DNA from: Adiantum capillus-veneris | Taxonomy: Eukaryota; Streptophyta; Polypodiopsida; Polypodiales; Pteridaceae | Length of the DNA stretch: 60,000 nucleotides | Direction: 5' to 3' | NCBI GenBank assembly: GCA_014529385.2 | Contig: CM043947.1 | Location: forward strand, 100,987,811 to 101,047,810 | Shown: piece after piece, positions 11,829 through 23,119 of the stretch | How positions within the stretch are numbered: the stretch's first letter is position 1 | How the letters are laid out: each line of letters starts with the position of its first letter | Position numbers and translations under genes: made by a program | The notes under the pieces: generated by a model | The model's input: the letters and a program-made list of their open reading frames with translations, nothing else | Told to the model about the DNA's origin: nothing | Databases searched by the model: none

Positions 11829-13247
11829 ATGATGGCTAACAATAATAGAGAAAGTGAAATTAATGTTGATGGCTTTGATTTTGCTAATGGTCAAGCTACT
11901 AATGATGCCCCTATGCTTGTGAACTATCTTGTTACTAGGCTTCAACAAGCCATGGGCAACCCATCCCTCCAAGGTGAAGTACAACAGCAATTACGCATCC
12001 ATGGGATTCTCCAATCTCCTCACCTAGAAGAGGGAGTGCCTATGAAAGCTCCTAGTGAGATTTCTAAAAGAGGGCTCTCTACGGTGAGAGAAGAGGAGGA
12101 CCCATACGAAGGACCCAAAAGCTTACAAGTTGATGGGGCAACTCCCTCACCAAGGAGAGCCCAAATCTCAACAGTAGAGCCCCCACCGAAAGAACGAGAA
12201 AGAAGTGAATCTCCTGCCACCTCGGCGGAGATGGCACCACGAAGAAGGCGGGCAAAACGCTCTCCAACACCCCCTAAACGGAGAACACCATCGGATAGTC
12301 CTTCTCACCGTAGTTCAAAGAAGGAAGAAAGGAAGTATGAGAAGAAAAAGGCCAGAAAGAGGTCACCCTCTTCTCCATCTTCATCATCCTCCTCCTCTTC
12401 TGAAGGAAGTGATGGTGCGGCTCCCAAAGAATTCAAAAGGAGAGGCCATAGGAAATCCTATGCCGCTTGGAAGAGGTCGTCCAAGCTCAAACAGTTCAAG
12501 GAGGGAGGAAAGAGTATCTCTTTTCTTACCTACGATGGCACCTTTGGTGCTACGGACAAAGTCTTGGCCTTTATTCAACAATTTGATGCGGCATATGGAG
12601 ATGAGGGCTTCACGGAGTCCTCTAAGATAGGTCATGTAGCCATGCATCTCCAAAAGTCTGCCAGGCAATGGTGGTCTAGCCTACGAACAAATGGTGAAGC
12701 TCCACGAACATGGAAAGCTTTAAGAGCTTCCATTATGAAGTAGTTTTTGGCTAGCGATGCCAAAGATAAAGTGCTCACCGAATGGCGAAGCTTGAAGCTC
12801 TCTCCCTACGAATCTATTCACAAATACGTAGACAAGTTTTGGGATTTACATCTCAAAGCCACTGTTTACAAAAAGATAGATTTTGGACAGCAAAAACAAC
12901 AATTTTGTGCGGGTTTATCTGAAGAGATGGCGGAGTATGTCAACTCCCAAAGGCCTCGCACTATTTCAGCGGTCATACACCATACTATGGTGGCTTCATG
13001 AATCCACTTCCAACAAGGGGCTAAGAAAAATCTTAAACCCATGGAAAGCAAAGACCGTAATGAGCCTAAGGGGAAGGACCATGTCCAAAAGTTTCCCAAG
13101 GGCAACTACAACAACAAAAAAGCTAAGGAGAAGGGAGTCTACAAAGGCAAAAATAAACTCTCTCCTGAAGAGCTAGAGCGTTATTGCAAGGATAACCGTT
13201 GTTTCAAATGTGGGGAGCAAGGGCATGCTTATCGTGCTTGCCCATAG
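11829..13247 (+). pseudogene. Family A gag
   Basis: One frame runs from an ATG at 11829 through the whole gag. A Ser/Arg/Lys-rich region (about 12190-12400, RRRRAKRSPTPPKRR and a Ser run) is followed by the Gag fold with AMHLQKSARQWWSSL near 12640-12690. A CCHC zinc knuckle (CFKCGEQGHAYRAC, 13200-13241) lies near the end. In-frame stops: TAG at 12741-12743, TGA at 12999-13001 and TAG at 13245-13247. The last lies just after the knuckle. Because protease continues in the same frame, it could be either a natural gag stop or a mutation in a single gag-pol frame. Gag packages the element RNA into virus-like particles in the cytoplasm. Confidence 0.88.
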
Positions 13248-16200
13248 AAGAACACACGCAATGAACCTCCTAGAGCTTCCATAATTGAAGTTAAAGAAGA
13301 AGATGCTCATCACAAAGGATCTCCTCTATGCCATGCTTGGGGGAAGGTGAGAGAACATGATGCTTTCATTCTCTTCGACAATGGCTCTACTCACAATTTC
13401 ATATCCACGGAGTTGGCCACTAAGCTAGGCATCCAAGCCTTTGAGATGGGAAATCCCCTACCAGCCGATAATGCTTTCAAGGGAGAAGAAGTCCCAATTA
13501 CTCCCTTGATTGGGAAATTGAGGCTTCATGTCCAAAGTTATGTGGACAAAGAGGATTTCTTCATCTCTCCCCTTAAGCACGAGGATGTAATCCTAGGGGC
13601 ACCATGGTTTGTTTGCATGGCGGCCAACATCAAGTTTCCTGAAAGGCAAATTTACTTTAAATACAGGGACAAAGACATGTACATATATGCTAATGAGTCG
13701 GGTAACACTATACCTCTTGTACATAAGCAAGCTTTTGATAAGTCAATAAAGAGCTCTATTTCCGTGTACATGATATTTGTAAAAGACTCTCAAAATGAAC
13801 CTAATGTTCTGTCAAATAAAAATAAAGGGAATAAAAAAGAATTAGGGTTATCTAATTTCCTTAATGAATTCCAAGATGTTTTTATTGACGACATTCCTAA
13901 TGAATTGCCTCCAAAACGAGGGGATGATGACCATGCAATCGAGCTTCTTCCAGGAAGCTCACCGCCTAATAAGCCTCCTTATCGAGTTTCTCAAGCTCAA
14001 CAAGAGGAAATTATGCGGCAAGTGCATGAGTTGGTTGAGAAAGGAATGGTTAGGCCTAGTTCATCTCCATTTGGTTCACCAATTTTATTAGTGCAAAAGA
14101 TTGATGGCACAGAGCACTAAATAGGATCACTATCAAAAATAGGTTTCCCGTTCCGTGGGTAGAAGACCTATTTGATAAGCTACAAGGATCAACCTACTTC
14201 AGTAGGATTGACCTAAAAAGTGGCTATCACCAAATAAGGATTGTTGATCAAGACATTGTAAAGACCGCATTTCGCACTACGTTTGGTCTCTACGAATTCA
14301 TTGTCATGCCTTTTGGCTTGACCAATGCACCAGCTACATTCAATCGCATGATGGAGAAGCTCTTTAGGCCTCACCACAGTTACACTGGAGTGTTCTTTGA
14401 TGATATAATCATCTACTCCAATTCCTTGGACGAACACAAACAACACCTCCAGGTAATTTTTCAAGTTTTGGGAGAGAATAAGCTTTACATAAATCAAAAG
14501 AAAAGTGAATTTTTCTTACAAGAGATTCAGTATTTAGGTCATATTATCTCTAAAGATGGCATCCAAATGGATCCATCAAAGTTAGAAGTAATAAAAGCAT
14601 GGCCTAACCCAAATAATTTGCATGAATTAAGAAGCTTTATAGGTATGTGTGCATACTATAGACGCTTCATAGAAAAATTCTCACTCATAGCAGGACCATT
14701 GCATGACCTAACAAAAAAGAACGTTAAGTATGCATGGACTACCAAAGAGAACACTGCTTTTGAAAAGCTTATCTCTCAACCTGTGCTTACACTACCGGAT
14801 CTCTCAAAGCCATTTGAGGTCCAATGCGACGCTTGTGGTGATTTCCTTGGAGCCGTGCTTCTCCAAGAAGGGCACGCCATAGCATATGAAAGTCGAAGGC
14901 TCGACCCAATTGAGCAAGCTCTAGGCATATATAAAAAGGAACTCCTTGCAGTTCTACATGCCTTAGACACGTGGAAGCACTACTTATTGGGGACTCCTTT
15001 CATTCTGCGGACGGATCACCAAAGCCTCAAGTACTTCATGACGCAAACCAAGCTCTCCAACAAACAAATGAGGTGGGCAAATTTCCTTTCGCAATTTCAT
15101 TTTCATATTGCTCACATTGCTGGCAAGCATAATCAAGTAGCTGATGCACTCTCAAGACGTCCGAGAGTGAATGCGGTTTCCATAGCAACTCACAATGATC
15201 TATCTTCTATGATAGATGAGTACGCTATCGATTCCGATTTTAAAGATGTGATGTTAGCCCTTGCACTAGGGAAGAAAGAGGAACCATTTACCTTACAAGA
15301 TGGTTATCTTCTCTATGGTAATAGGCTATGTGTTACCAACTCACTACATGAGAAAGTAATGTATGAATTTCATGCTCCTCCATATGCGGGGCATATAGGG
15401 ATTCAAGCTACCCTAAGAGGGATAGAAATGTACTTCTATTGGCCTACCATGAAAGCGAACATACAAGAGTATGTTTCAAAATGTGTGGTTTGCCAAAAGA
15501 CAAAGTTTGATAGAGGGAAGCAACCTGGTTTGCTTCAACCTTTGCCAATCCCTAATTCACCTTGGGAGAGCATATCCATGGATTTTATCTTTGGATTGCC
15601 TAAGTCTATCCATGGGAATACGGGAATATGGACAATAGTAGACAGGTTCAGCAAACAAGCGCATTTCATACCTGTCAAAGACTATTAAGGCCCATCAAAT
15701 GGCAACCCTCTTTATATCACAAATCTTTAAGTACCACGGCTTGCCAATGTCAATAGTGTCGGATAGGGATCCTAGAATGACCAGCAATTTCTGGAAGGGT
15801 CTCTTTGAGAATTTAGGTACAAGGCTAAATTTCTCTTCGGCCTATCACCCGCAAACGGATGGTCAAAGTGAGATAGCTAACCTAACAATTCTTTATCTAC
15901 TCAAAGCTTATGTCACTGAAGTAGATCAAAGATCCCAATGGGAGAAGTACTTACCTTCAATGGAGTATGCTTACAATAACACAGTATATACATCCACGGG
16001 AAAAGCACCTTTTGAGGTAATTGAGGGAAGATCAAAAAGCCCCCTGCTACTTAAGGTACATGGGAAGATCTTCGCTGCAGATGAATATAGCCGCGACCTA
16101 CAAGAATCTTTCCAAAAGATTAAAGATGCTATATCCATCTCACAGCAAAGGCAAAAGGCTGCTGCTAACAAGCACAGAAGAGCCCTGAACTTTAAAGAAA

Positions 16201-16658
16201 ATGATTGGGTCTTGCTTAAATTTCCCAAGGCTTGATTAAGGCACACGACGGGCAAGAATCCTACGGGACACCAAAAATACTATGCTAAACTAGCAAAAAG
16301 GTACTATGGCCCCTTTCAGATTCTTAAGCCAATCAATGAGATGGCTTATCAGCTCAAGTTGCCCAACCACTGGCTCATACACAATGATTTTCATGTGAGC
16401 CTGTTAAAGCCTTACCAAGGAGAGCCACCCCAAGAAGCAACCATAGAAGACCCAACGGAGATTGAAGACCAAGAAGAGATACTGCAGCCAGAGTCCATTC
16501 TCTGACACGAAGACAAGGTATTGAGAGGTGGTAAGATTATCCGACGGTATCTTATTAAGTTTAAGAATTATCCTTTTGAAGATGCTAGATGGATTCAAGG
16601 CATACAATTAAAGGATAACCTAAACCTTGTCAATGCTTACAATGATTCCCTAGAGTAA
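13248..16658 (+). pseudogene. Family A pol (protease, RT, RNase H, integrase, chromodomain-like tail)
   Basis: The aspartic protease has FDNGSTHNF near 13374 (DNG in place of the usual DSG). RT has MPFGLTNAPATF (14306 on) and FFDD at about 14393-14404. RNase H has QCDACGDF near 14820 and TDHQSL near 15012. Integrase has an HHCC finger (about 15370-15495), SDRDPRM near 15758 and HPQTDGQ near 15846. The end resembles a chromodomain (LIKFKNYPFEDARW, about 16551-16592) and stops at TAA 16656-16658. Breaks: a deletion near 14109 removes the conserved W-R-x-C-V-D-Y block of RT and shifts frame; a frameshift near 15680 lies in integrase; TGA at 16233-16235 and 16503-16505. A small in-frame loss lies near 14770 before RNase H. 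This copy could not copy itself unaided. Confidence 0.92.
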
Positions 16659-17013
16659 GCAAATGTAAATATGTTTTAAATGATCAATGTTTTTGTCTTA
16701 TAAGACTCTTTTTTTTCTTTATTGTGCACAAATCTTAAGAAGTATGCATGCTTAGGATCAAGTTTGTGGAGGCGACGTCTCCCAAACACCAAGTAGAGCT
16801 TGTCACTCTACTATGGAAGATTGATAGGACTAATGTGCAGACATGCTTGCGGCAGCTTCGGCTCTCAAGCGCCAAATGGATAAGTCATCCATTGTGGAAT
16901 GGTGTCGTAGGGTAAAATAGGGATCCTATACCCGCTAAGAAAAGGACTAATGACTATGCTTTATCATCTCTACCTCATAGTCGAGGACGACTATGATTTC
17001 AAGAGAGAGGTAA
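16659..17013 (+). other. Family A 3' untranslated region ending in a polypurine tract
   Basis: No coding. It ends with AAGAGAGAGG (17001-17010) plus TAA before the 3' LTR. The same block, with the AGTCGAGGACGACTATG(G)-like segment just before it, recurs in reverse at 36861 and 46765 and helps define those fragments. Confidence 0.8.
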
Positions 17014-18673
17014 TGTCATAATAACTAATATCTAATTCTCCTAAATGATTTTGTCATGTTAAACTGATCATTTAATATGGGGAAGTACCAGGGGAGAAAA
17101 AGCTAGATTATTAGTAAAGCTAGCAGACTTGTCACAGTAGGGGGCCCATAGTAGGGATCCAAAGGGATACCATCTGCACAAGAGCAATGTGCAATGTGCA
17201 ATGAATGGGCTCCAAAGACCTTAAGGTTCAGCCCATTAAGACTTCCAAAAGATTAAGTTCCAAAATTTCAAAGTGTAAAGTCCAATGGTCAATTGTAAAT
17301 GGAATTGGATGCTTTGTGTGTGTGCAAAAGGCCAATAAGCTAGAGGACAAAAGCAAAAACGTTTTGGGAAGATGACAAAGCTTAATAAGGACTACACACA
17401 CACACACACACACACACACTATACACCTAAGCTTATCCTTTCCACAAAGTAAAGAGGACACATGTCAGGCATGCAAAGAAACCCCCAATTCTTGCCTAAA
17501 TCCTATTGGATGGGCACAGAGGTGGACCAATGAGAAGTTAGCTAGTGTAAACTAAAATTTTATTTTTATAAATGCTCAAAAAATAACCAATAAGAAATAG
17601 TCTCCCTAAAAGACTATTGGACAGTCAAAAGGTCCAATGATAATTAAGCAGTTCCTAAAATTGCTTAATTCCTATTGGCCAAAGGACTAAAAGGTCCAAT
17701 AGCAAAGCAGATAATTAAATAAATTATTTGGCATTTACAAAATGGAAAAAAGGATGGACACTTGTCACAAGGCTCTTGACTGGGCCTCTCAAAGGCTATT
17801 GGCCAAATTATTTACGGGTCAATAGGAAGCCAGCAAGAGTAAAACTCATACTCAAATACTATTGGCTAGGCTTTTCAAGGGCCAATAGGAATGCAGCATG
17901 AGTAATTGGCAAGGGGGGTCAACCAAGAGGAGAGAGGGGGCTGTTTTGGAAGGGCATTATTCCACACACACTCACACAACTCATGTGTAGAGCAAGAAAA
18001 TCATCTCCTTCTCCAAGATTTAATGGAAAGCTCATCTTCTTCTCCAAGTTTGAGAATGGAGGCCTACACCAACAACTCTTGGATATGGAATGCAAATCCA
18101 ACCAAGAGCTAAGCTTCAATGCCATGCTTATCTCCTCTATTATCTAATTACTAAGCTAAGCAAAGCTACAAGAGTAATTAAGTGAGGAAATACTTCTTTC
18201 TCGTAAGAATACTCCTCCTTCCTCTAGATCTACTCTCATACCCCGCTAGCTCTCACCATCTTCGAAGGTGTGTGAGGTCTTGGGTCTGAGACCAACGAGT
18301 AACTGATGTTATGTGTTATCACATGTAAGTTTGGTGCATGAAGCTTCCATCTTCATAGCACCGATGAGTTTTTACCAAGGAACACAAAGAATTGTATTGT
18401 ACAAAGTCTCTCTTAATGGGAGAAGTTATAATACAAATGCCTAATGGAGGGGGGACTGGTCCATGTAAATCCGGTCCTCAATAGTTGTCAATTGTTCTAT
18501 TTCTCTCTCTCTTTCAAGTATTGTTATGCCAAACTAATAAGGTGTTATGCTAATGTTGTTATCTCCAACCAAGCACTCTTGTATGCTCATTAGGAATTTT
18601 CTCTTAATGAAATGCTCACTATGTTAAGTTATTTTCCGCTATTTACAAGCTTTATAGACCAGTAATTGTTACA
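17014..18673 (+). repeat. Family A 3' LTR
   Basis: It runs TGTCATAATAAC to AATTGTTACA, 1660 bp, with about 20 substitutions from the 5' copy by hand count. Its right edge is fixed by alignment with the 5' LTR and by the switch to GGTATCAGAGCAAGG, which belongs to the split host element. Confidence 0.95.
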
Positions 18674-18737
18674 GGTATCAGAGCAAGGTGGAGAGGAGGA
18701 GGTAGGGTGGAGCCATGACAGGGAGGAAGCATGGTTT

Positions 18738-18799
<62 letters not shown>

Positions 18800-20737
18800 G
18801 GTGGACCTCGGCATGGCGGAGCATGGCTTTCGCCAAGGAAGGGAGCATGGCTTTCACCAAGGAGGGGGGGCATGACCCACGAGGGTCCAAGAGGTTGCAT
18901 GCAACCTTGCATGATGGGAAAGGCCGCTTGAAGGCTGCTTGCATGGAAGATGATGAAGAACAGGGCCGCGCGGGCATCGTTCCTTGCATACCGGGTCCGT
19001 CTACGGTGACTTCACAGAGTCGACCGGCGTTGGCTCCAAACAGGAGTTCCAAGCCATGGAAAGCCTTTTTCGACATCCAAGCAAGGCCCGGGGAGGATCC
19101 CATCACCCCCTGCGTGCGGATTTCTCCTGCGCTGTCGCGGCAGCACGCCATGGAAGCTCTCCACAATGAAAAAAAAACACAGCTTATTTTTTTAAATTTT
19201 TTTTTTAACCCACACAGTTAAGGGTGTTGACCCACGGGCTATCTTGCTGTTGCAGCAAGGGCACAGAGAGGATAGTATACATGAGCTCATCCTTACCGGG
19301 TTGACTACGGCGGGCAAAATTTGCAGCGTTTCAAAGCAAGGAAGGCACGGCACAACGCGTCAGATACATCATGACTTCGATGGGTAACGCCGGTTTGCAA
19401 ATCCATCAGCCTGATGTCAAAACATCATGACCATGGAGTAAACCTCGTGTTCAGAAGCTGTCTATTACATGCACTCAGAAATTCGGATGCCAGTCATGTG
19501 GCAAGGAAGCTCCTCGAGTTTGGGAAGCAATCTACACATAAATAACAAGACGTCCAGCTTGTCATCGGATTGGAGGATTGACATGCAAGGGAGGTTGCTG
19601 CCAATTAGCATGGAGCAATCCCGACAAGGAGATTACGAGAAGGATGATGATTATTGGTTGATTCAAGACGAGTGATGGAGGTAACTTAAGAGTTTGTTAT
19701 CAAAATTTCCTGTGAAGCACTGCTTTTTACAGATCAACAACACCCAGCAAGGCTGCAATCGACAAGGATATACCCTACCATGGTAAGGACCATGGTTACG
19801 GTTACAATAAGTCCTCAAGCACGACTCGAGAATCAACAGAGATCACGGCAACAAGGTACCCTCTTTCAATTTTGTTTCTATCAAGTTGATTACCCTCATA
19901 GTTTTGCAAGGTGCTAAAGTGTCTAGCAGTACTGTTCAATCAGGTTGTAACTGGTATTGCAATGAGCAAGGCCCCGTACAACACTGCTACTGGGTACGGC
20001 TTGTGATAATTATCATATGCATTACATACTTGCTGCATATATCATTGAGAAATATCCACATCAAGCACAGTTCGACGACGGTTCAATCACCTACTTGACC
20101 TTTTAGAGACAATCACTACCAAGGGAAATCATCTCAAAGCACACTATGTATACGCAATCACTACCTTACCTACGGCGTTTATACTCTTCGAAACATGACC
20201 TAACGTTGTCGAATTGTCACAAAACTCAAGGAGTAACCTCTACACACCTAGAGGACACTACCCTAAAGTCTCTAGCCCAATCTATTACCTGCAAACACTT
20301 GGTGCAAAAAACGCATATGAAGACATGCCAAAAATTATAAGTCATTGATTCTCAACGTAATTAAGCCTAAAGTGTAGTTTACTCATCGTAAATGCAATGA
20401 TATAAGGCGATCACAAAACGGATACATGGTTAGAGAGCGAACTCACTTCAAAGCTCGTGGGAGAGCTCGTCGCGAAGAGATCGAAATCGTGCAAGCTTTC
20501 GTGCAAGCTTGGCGTTGAAGTGTAGCTCTTGCCGTTACTAACACGATGGTGTAGTCGCCTTCACAATGTAGCTTCCGTAGTGCATGTGGAGAGTAGAAGA
20601 AGACCTCACTCACTCTCTCACACAAAATACACAGTTACAACACGCTTAGTTGAGCTCAAAAGATGATTAATTTCAAAGTTGTCCTTAGGGTTACAAAAAT
20701 TGGCTTATATACTTCAACCTTGGAGGTGCTAACTCAT
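18674..20737 (+). mobile_element. Internal region of the older element interrupted by family A (non-coding)
   Basis: It begins GGTATCAGAGCAAGG, the continuation of the primer binding site begun at 9751. I see no gag or pol in the next 2 kb. Long open frames here come from the (TC)n tract and lack motifs. The 3' LTR matching 9482-9749 was not found, so the right edge is unknown. A non-autonomous element or a truncation are both possible. Confidence 0.4.
18741..18796. repeat. (TC)n microsatellite
   Basis: 28 uninterrupted TC units. They create overlapping Ser-Leu and Arg-Glu open frames on both strands, which are artefacts. Confidence 0.95.
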
Positions 20738-21326
20738 CAAAATTTTTCCTTCAAGAGATTCAATACTTAGGTCATCTCTCAAGATAGTATTTGTATGGAT
20801 CCATCAAAGTTGGAGGTAATAAAAGCATGGCCTAATCCAAGGAATCTACATGAGCCACGAAGCTTTATCGGTATGTGTGCATACTATAGATGCTTCATAG
20901 AAAAATTCTCTCAAATAGCAGGACCATTACATGACTTAACAAAGAAGAACGTTAAGTACTCATGGACTGCTAAAGAGCAAAGTTATTTTGACAAGCTCAA
21001 AGAGAAGATTACCTCCAACCAATGATTATGCTTCCGGATCTCTCAAAGCCATTTGAGGTCCAATGTGATGCTTGTGATGATTTCCTTGGAGTAGTCTTGC
21101 TTCAAGAAGGGCATGCCATAGCATATGAGAGCCGAAGACTCAATGCCAATAAACGGGTCTTGGGTATATATGAAATAGAGATTTTAGTTGTTCTACATGT
21201 CCTAGACACATGGAAGCATTATCTATTGGACTCCATTTATTTTGCAAACGAACCACCAAAATCAAGTACTTCATGACACAAACAAAGCTTTCCTACAAGC
21301 AAATGAGGTGGGCAAATTTTCTTTCA
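20738..21326 (+). pseudogene. Family A pol slice (end of RT plus RNase H)
   Basis: It matches 14505-15090 of the complete family A element closely. It starts in the LQEIQYLGH segment, passes MDPSKLEVIKAWPNP and IAGPLHDLTKKN, then the RNase H start (LPDLSKPFEVQCDAC) and DTWKHYLL, and stops at the equivalent of the ANFLS segment. Frames shift near 21015. No LTR or other domain of the family flanks it, so it is an isolated internal fragment, perhaps left by a deletion. Confidence 0.88.
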
Positions 21327-22546
21327 AGAGGGGGTGCCCTATGAAACTAGGGGCTTGCTTGAGAAGCAAGGGACCATCTTAACCAGGGCCCCAGCTTGCT
21401 AGAATTTATAAATGGGACCTTCTCTCACTCATATTGGACACACACTTGGGACAAGGAAGCTCTACTGTTGTTGTGGCTAATAACCTTGGTAATTACTCCA
21501 TCAAATCTTTGAGAGATCAATAACTCCAAAGCACAATTAGGTAATCGTATTTATTGTTTTCCTAAGCTTAATCAAGATATCTTCGCTCTCTTCTCTCATT
21601 CAATTGGAATCCTTTCCAATTGTTACAATACTATCATTGCTCTACTCTTATTTACTTATACCTAGTTGAGAATCGGCAATGATTATACCAATTCTTTGGT
21701 AATCCTCTACATATACTCTATGGATTAATGATAATGATCTCATTGCTTGATTACATAATCATTTGTGTTGACTATATGCTCAAATTTTTCATCGATGTAA
21801 CATAGATTCTTGTAGAAATTAAGCCAATCTCATTCAAAATTTTGTCCAACTAAAATAATGGATTGTGCTTACAAGTAAATCTATGAAACTAATCATGTCA
21901 TTATTGCACAAATGGATAATATGCATGGAAGATAGTAGCAATTCAAAGCAAGAGTTTTACTTATGCGATCAAGGTTCTGTTGCTCTATATGCACCCCTTT
22001 GTCTTGGTATACACACACATCTTGTTCATTTTTCATTTAAGGAGAGGAATTTTAAAACAATACAATCAAATATTTGTATAGGAAGATAGAGTAATTCATA
22101 ACCTAAACTTTGTGAATGCATTAAGCTTGGTGAAGATACTCCATGGTTGTCCATGAATATAGGGAAATGAGATTGGTGTATGAGTAATAATATACATTTA
22201 TCATCATAAATCTATGACAAGATTAACCACACTATATGTTTTGAGTAATGTGTGGCATGACCATATCTTGTTGGTATTAAAACATTTGCATTCACTCATC
22301 TTACTTCCCATTGGTTTCTTTGCACAATTAGATTACAATTTCTCAAGTCAATTAAGTAATTAGTAGTGAGAATGGCACCCACGAGAACTCATTTTGGTGG
22401 TTCGCACGATCACGAGACTGGAACTACTCATGGAAAAGGCAAAGGAAAGGCATCACTCATGAGAAGGTAGGAAAACTTTTTGGCTATTTAATGTTTGTTG
22501 CATCACAAGTAATTAGGAAGAAAAAATTTCATTAAAAACATTGGGT
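21327..22546. other. Non-coding stretch left of element B
   Basis: No motif-bearing frame. A 32-residue open frame (22372-22470) begins MAPTRTHFGG and ends at a GGTAGG that could be a splice donor, but nothing else supports a gene. The sequence before the element B insertion resumes at 33664. Confidence 0.35.
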
Positions 22547-22551
22547 CACTC
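22547..22551. other. Target site duplication of element B, left copy (CACTC)
   Basis: CACTC directly precedes the LTR; the same five bases follow the other LTR at 33659-33663. Five bases is the normal Ty3 value. Confidence 0.9.
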
Positions 22552-23041
22552 TGTAAACGGCAAAGACAGTCTCAACAAGCGGGAACTATCTCTTGGAAGC
22601 CGAATAGTGGATTAGTCAGTAATTACCACGGCGGTTACCACAGTAACTTCGAGAGGCTATAAATAGAACTCATTACATTGTAATTGGGCGGCTTGTATTT
22701 TGACTTCTTACTCTTAGTCTCTTGGTTTTAGTCTCCGAATCTGTTCTTGAGTTCCAATCTCTTCACTTGTAATTCTACTCTGTAATCATTACTACAGTAG
22801 TCAATTGGGCTTTAGTCTGTTATACCTTGTACTTGTTCTTCATAAACTCTGAATCTGAACGTGAAACACTTTTCCAGTCATTTAGTCTGTTTCTAATCCC
22901 AGTAGAGTATATCAGTTCAGTTAACTATTCCAGTTCAGTTTCCATATTCTATTCCAATTTCATTGAGTGAACGGACGACTTCCAGTAGCTGTAGATTCTA
23001 ACACTAGAATTAGCTATCTAAAGAGATCAGCTCCAATTCCA
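22552..23041 (+). repeat. Element B 5' LTR
   Basis: From TGTAAACGGC to CCAATTCCA. It includes a clean TATAAATAG at 22658-22666, 106 bases in, at the same offset as in the 3' LTR (33277-33285). This is a good core promoter candidate. A GGCGGTTACCACAGTAAC segment just upstream of the box may be a regulatory site. Confidence 0.92.
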
Positions 23042-23044
23042 TTT

Positions 23045-23061
23045 TGGCGATCAAGGTGGCT
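23045..23061 (+). promoter_or_regulatory. Element B primer binding site (tRNA-Arg-like, uncertain)
   Basis: TGGCGATCAAGGTGGCT starts three bases after the LTR end. TGGCGA with a later GGTGG resembles the tRNA-Arg sites used by some Tat/Ogre elements. The exact tRNA was not checked. Confidence 0.5.
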
Positions 23062-23119
23062 AGGACTGTTTGCTTGTTGACCAGAATGCTTCTCTCAGTT
23101 TGAATTTTTAGCTAAAGTT

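Larger units (their letters stand above)
9756..18673 (+). mobile_element. Family A: complete Ty3/gypsy element with two 1660-bp LTRs
   Basis: An 8918-bp element bounded by LTRs at 9756-11415 and 17014-18673. Order: LTR, PBS for tRNA-iMet, gag with zinc knuckle, protease, RT, RNase H, integrase, chromodomain-like tail, polypurine tract, LTR. GGTA flanks both ends (9752-9755 and 18674-18677) as a 4-bp target duplication. By hand the two LTRs differ at about 20 positions, so the insertion is young. Even so the coding region has several stops, a deletion in RT and a frameshift in integrase, so this copy is not autonomous. Other family A pieces lie at 20738-21326 (plus), 35107-38735 (minus) and 45823-47265 (minus). 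Confidence 0.95.

Noticed and set aside
17014-18690. Tandem LTR-internal-LTR arrangement suggested by a PBS after the 3' LTR
   Set aside because: Sequence after GGTATCAGAGC differs from family A internal DNA, and the left flank supplies the missing start of the same PBS, so insertion into another element explains it better.
18629-19221. Overlapping open frames on both strands around 18700-19200
   Set aside because: They are driven by the (TC)n microsatellite, overlap on opposite strands and contain no domain.
22372-22470. Short MAP... frame just outside element B, like the MAP... start of its gag
   Set aside because: Only the first three residues agree; the rest is unrelated, so it is not a duplicated gag start.
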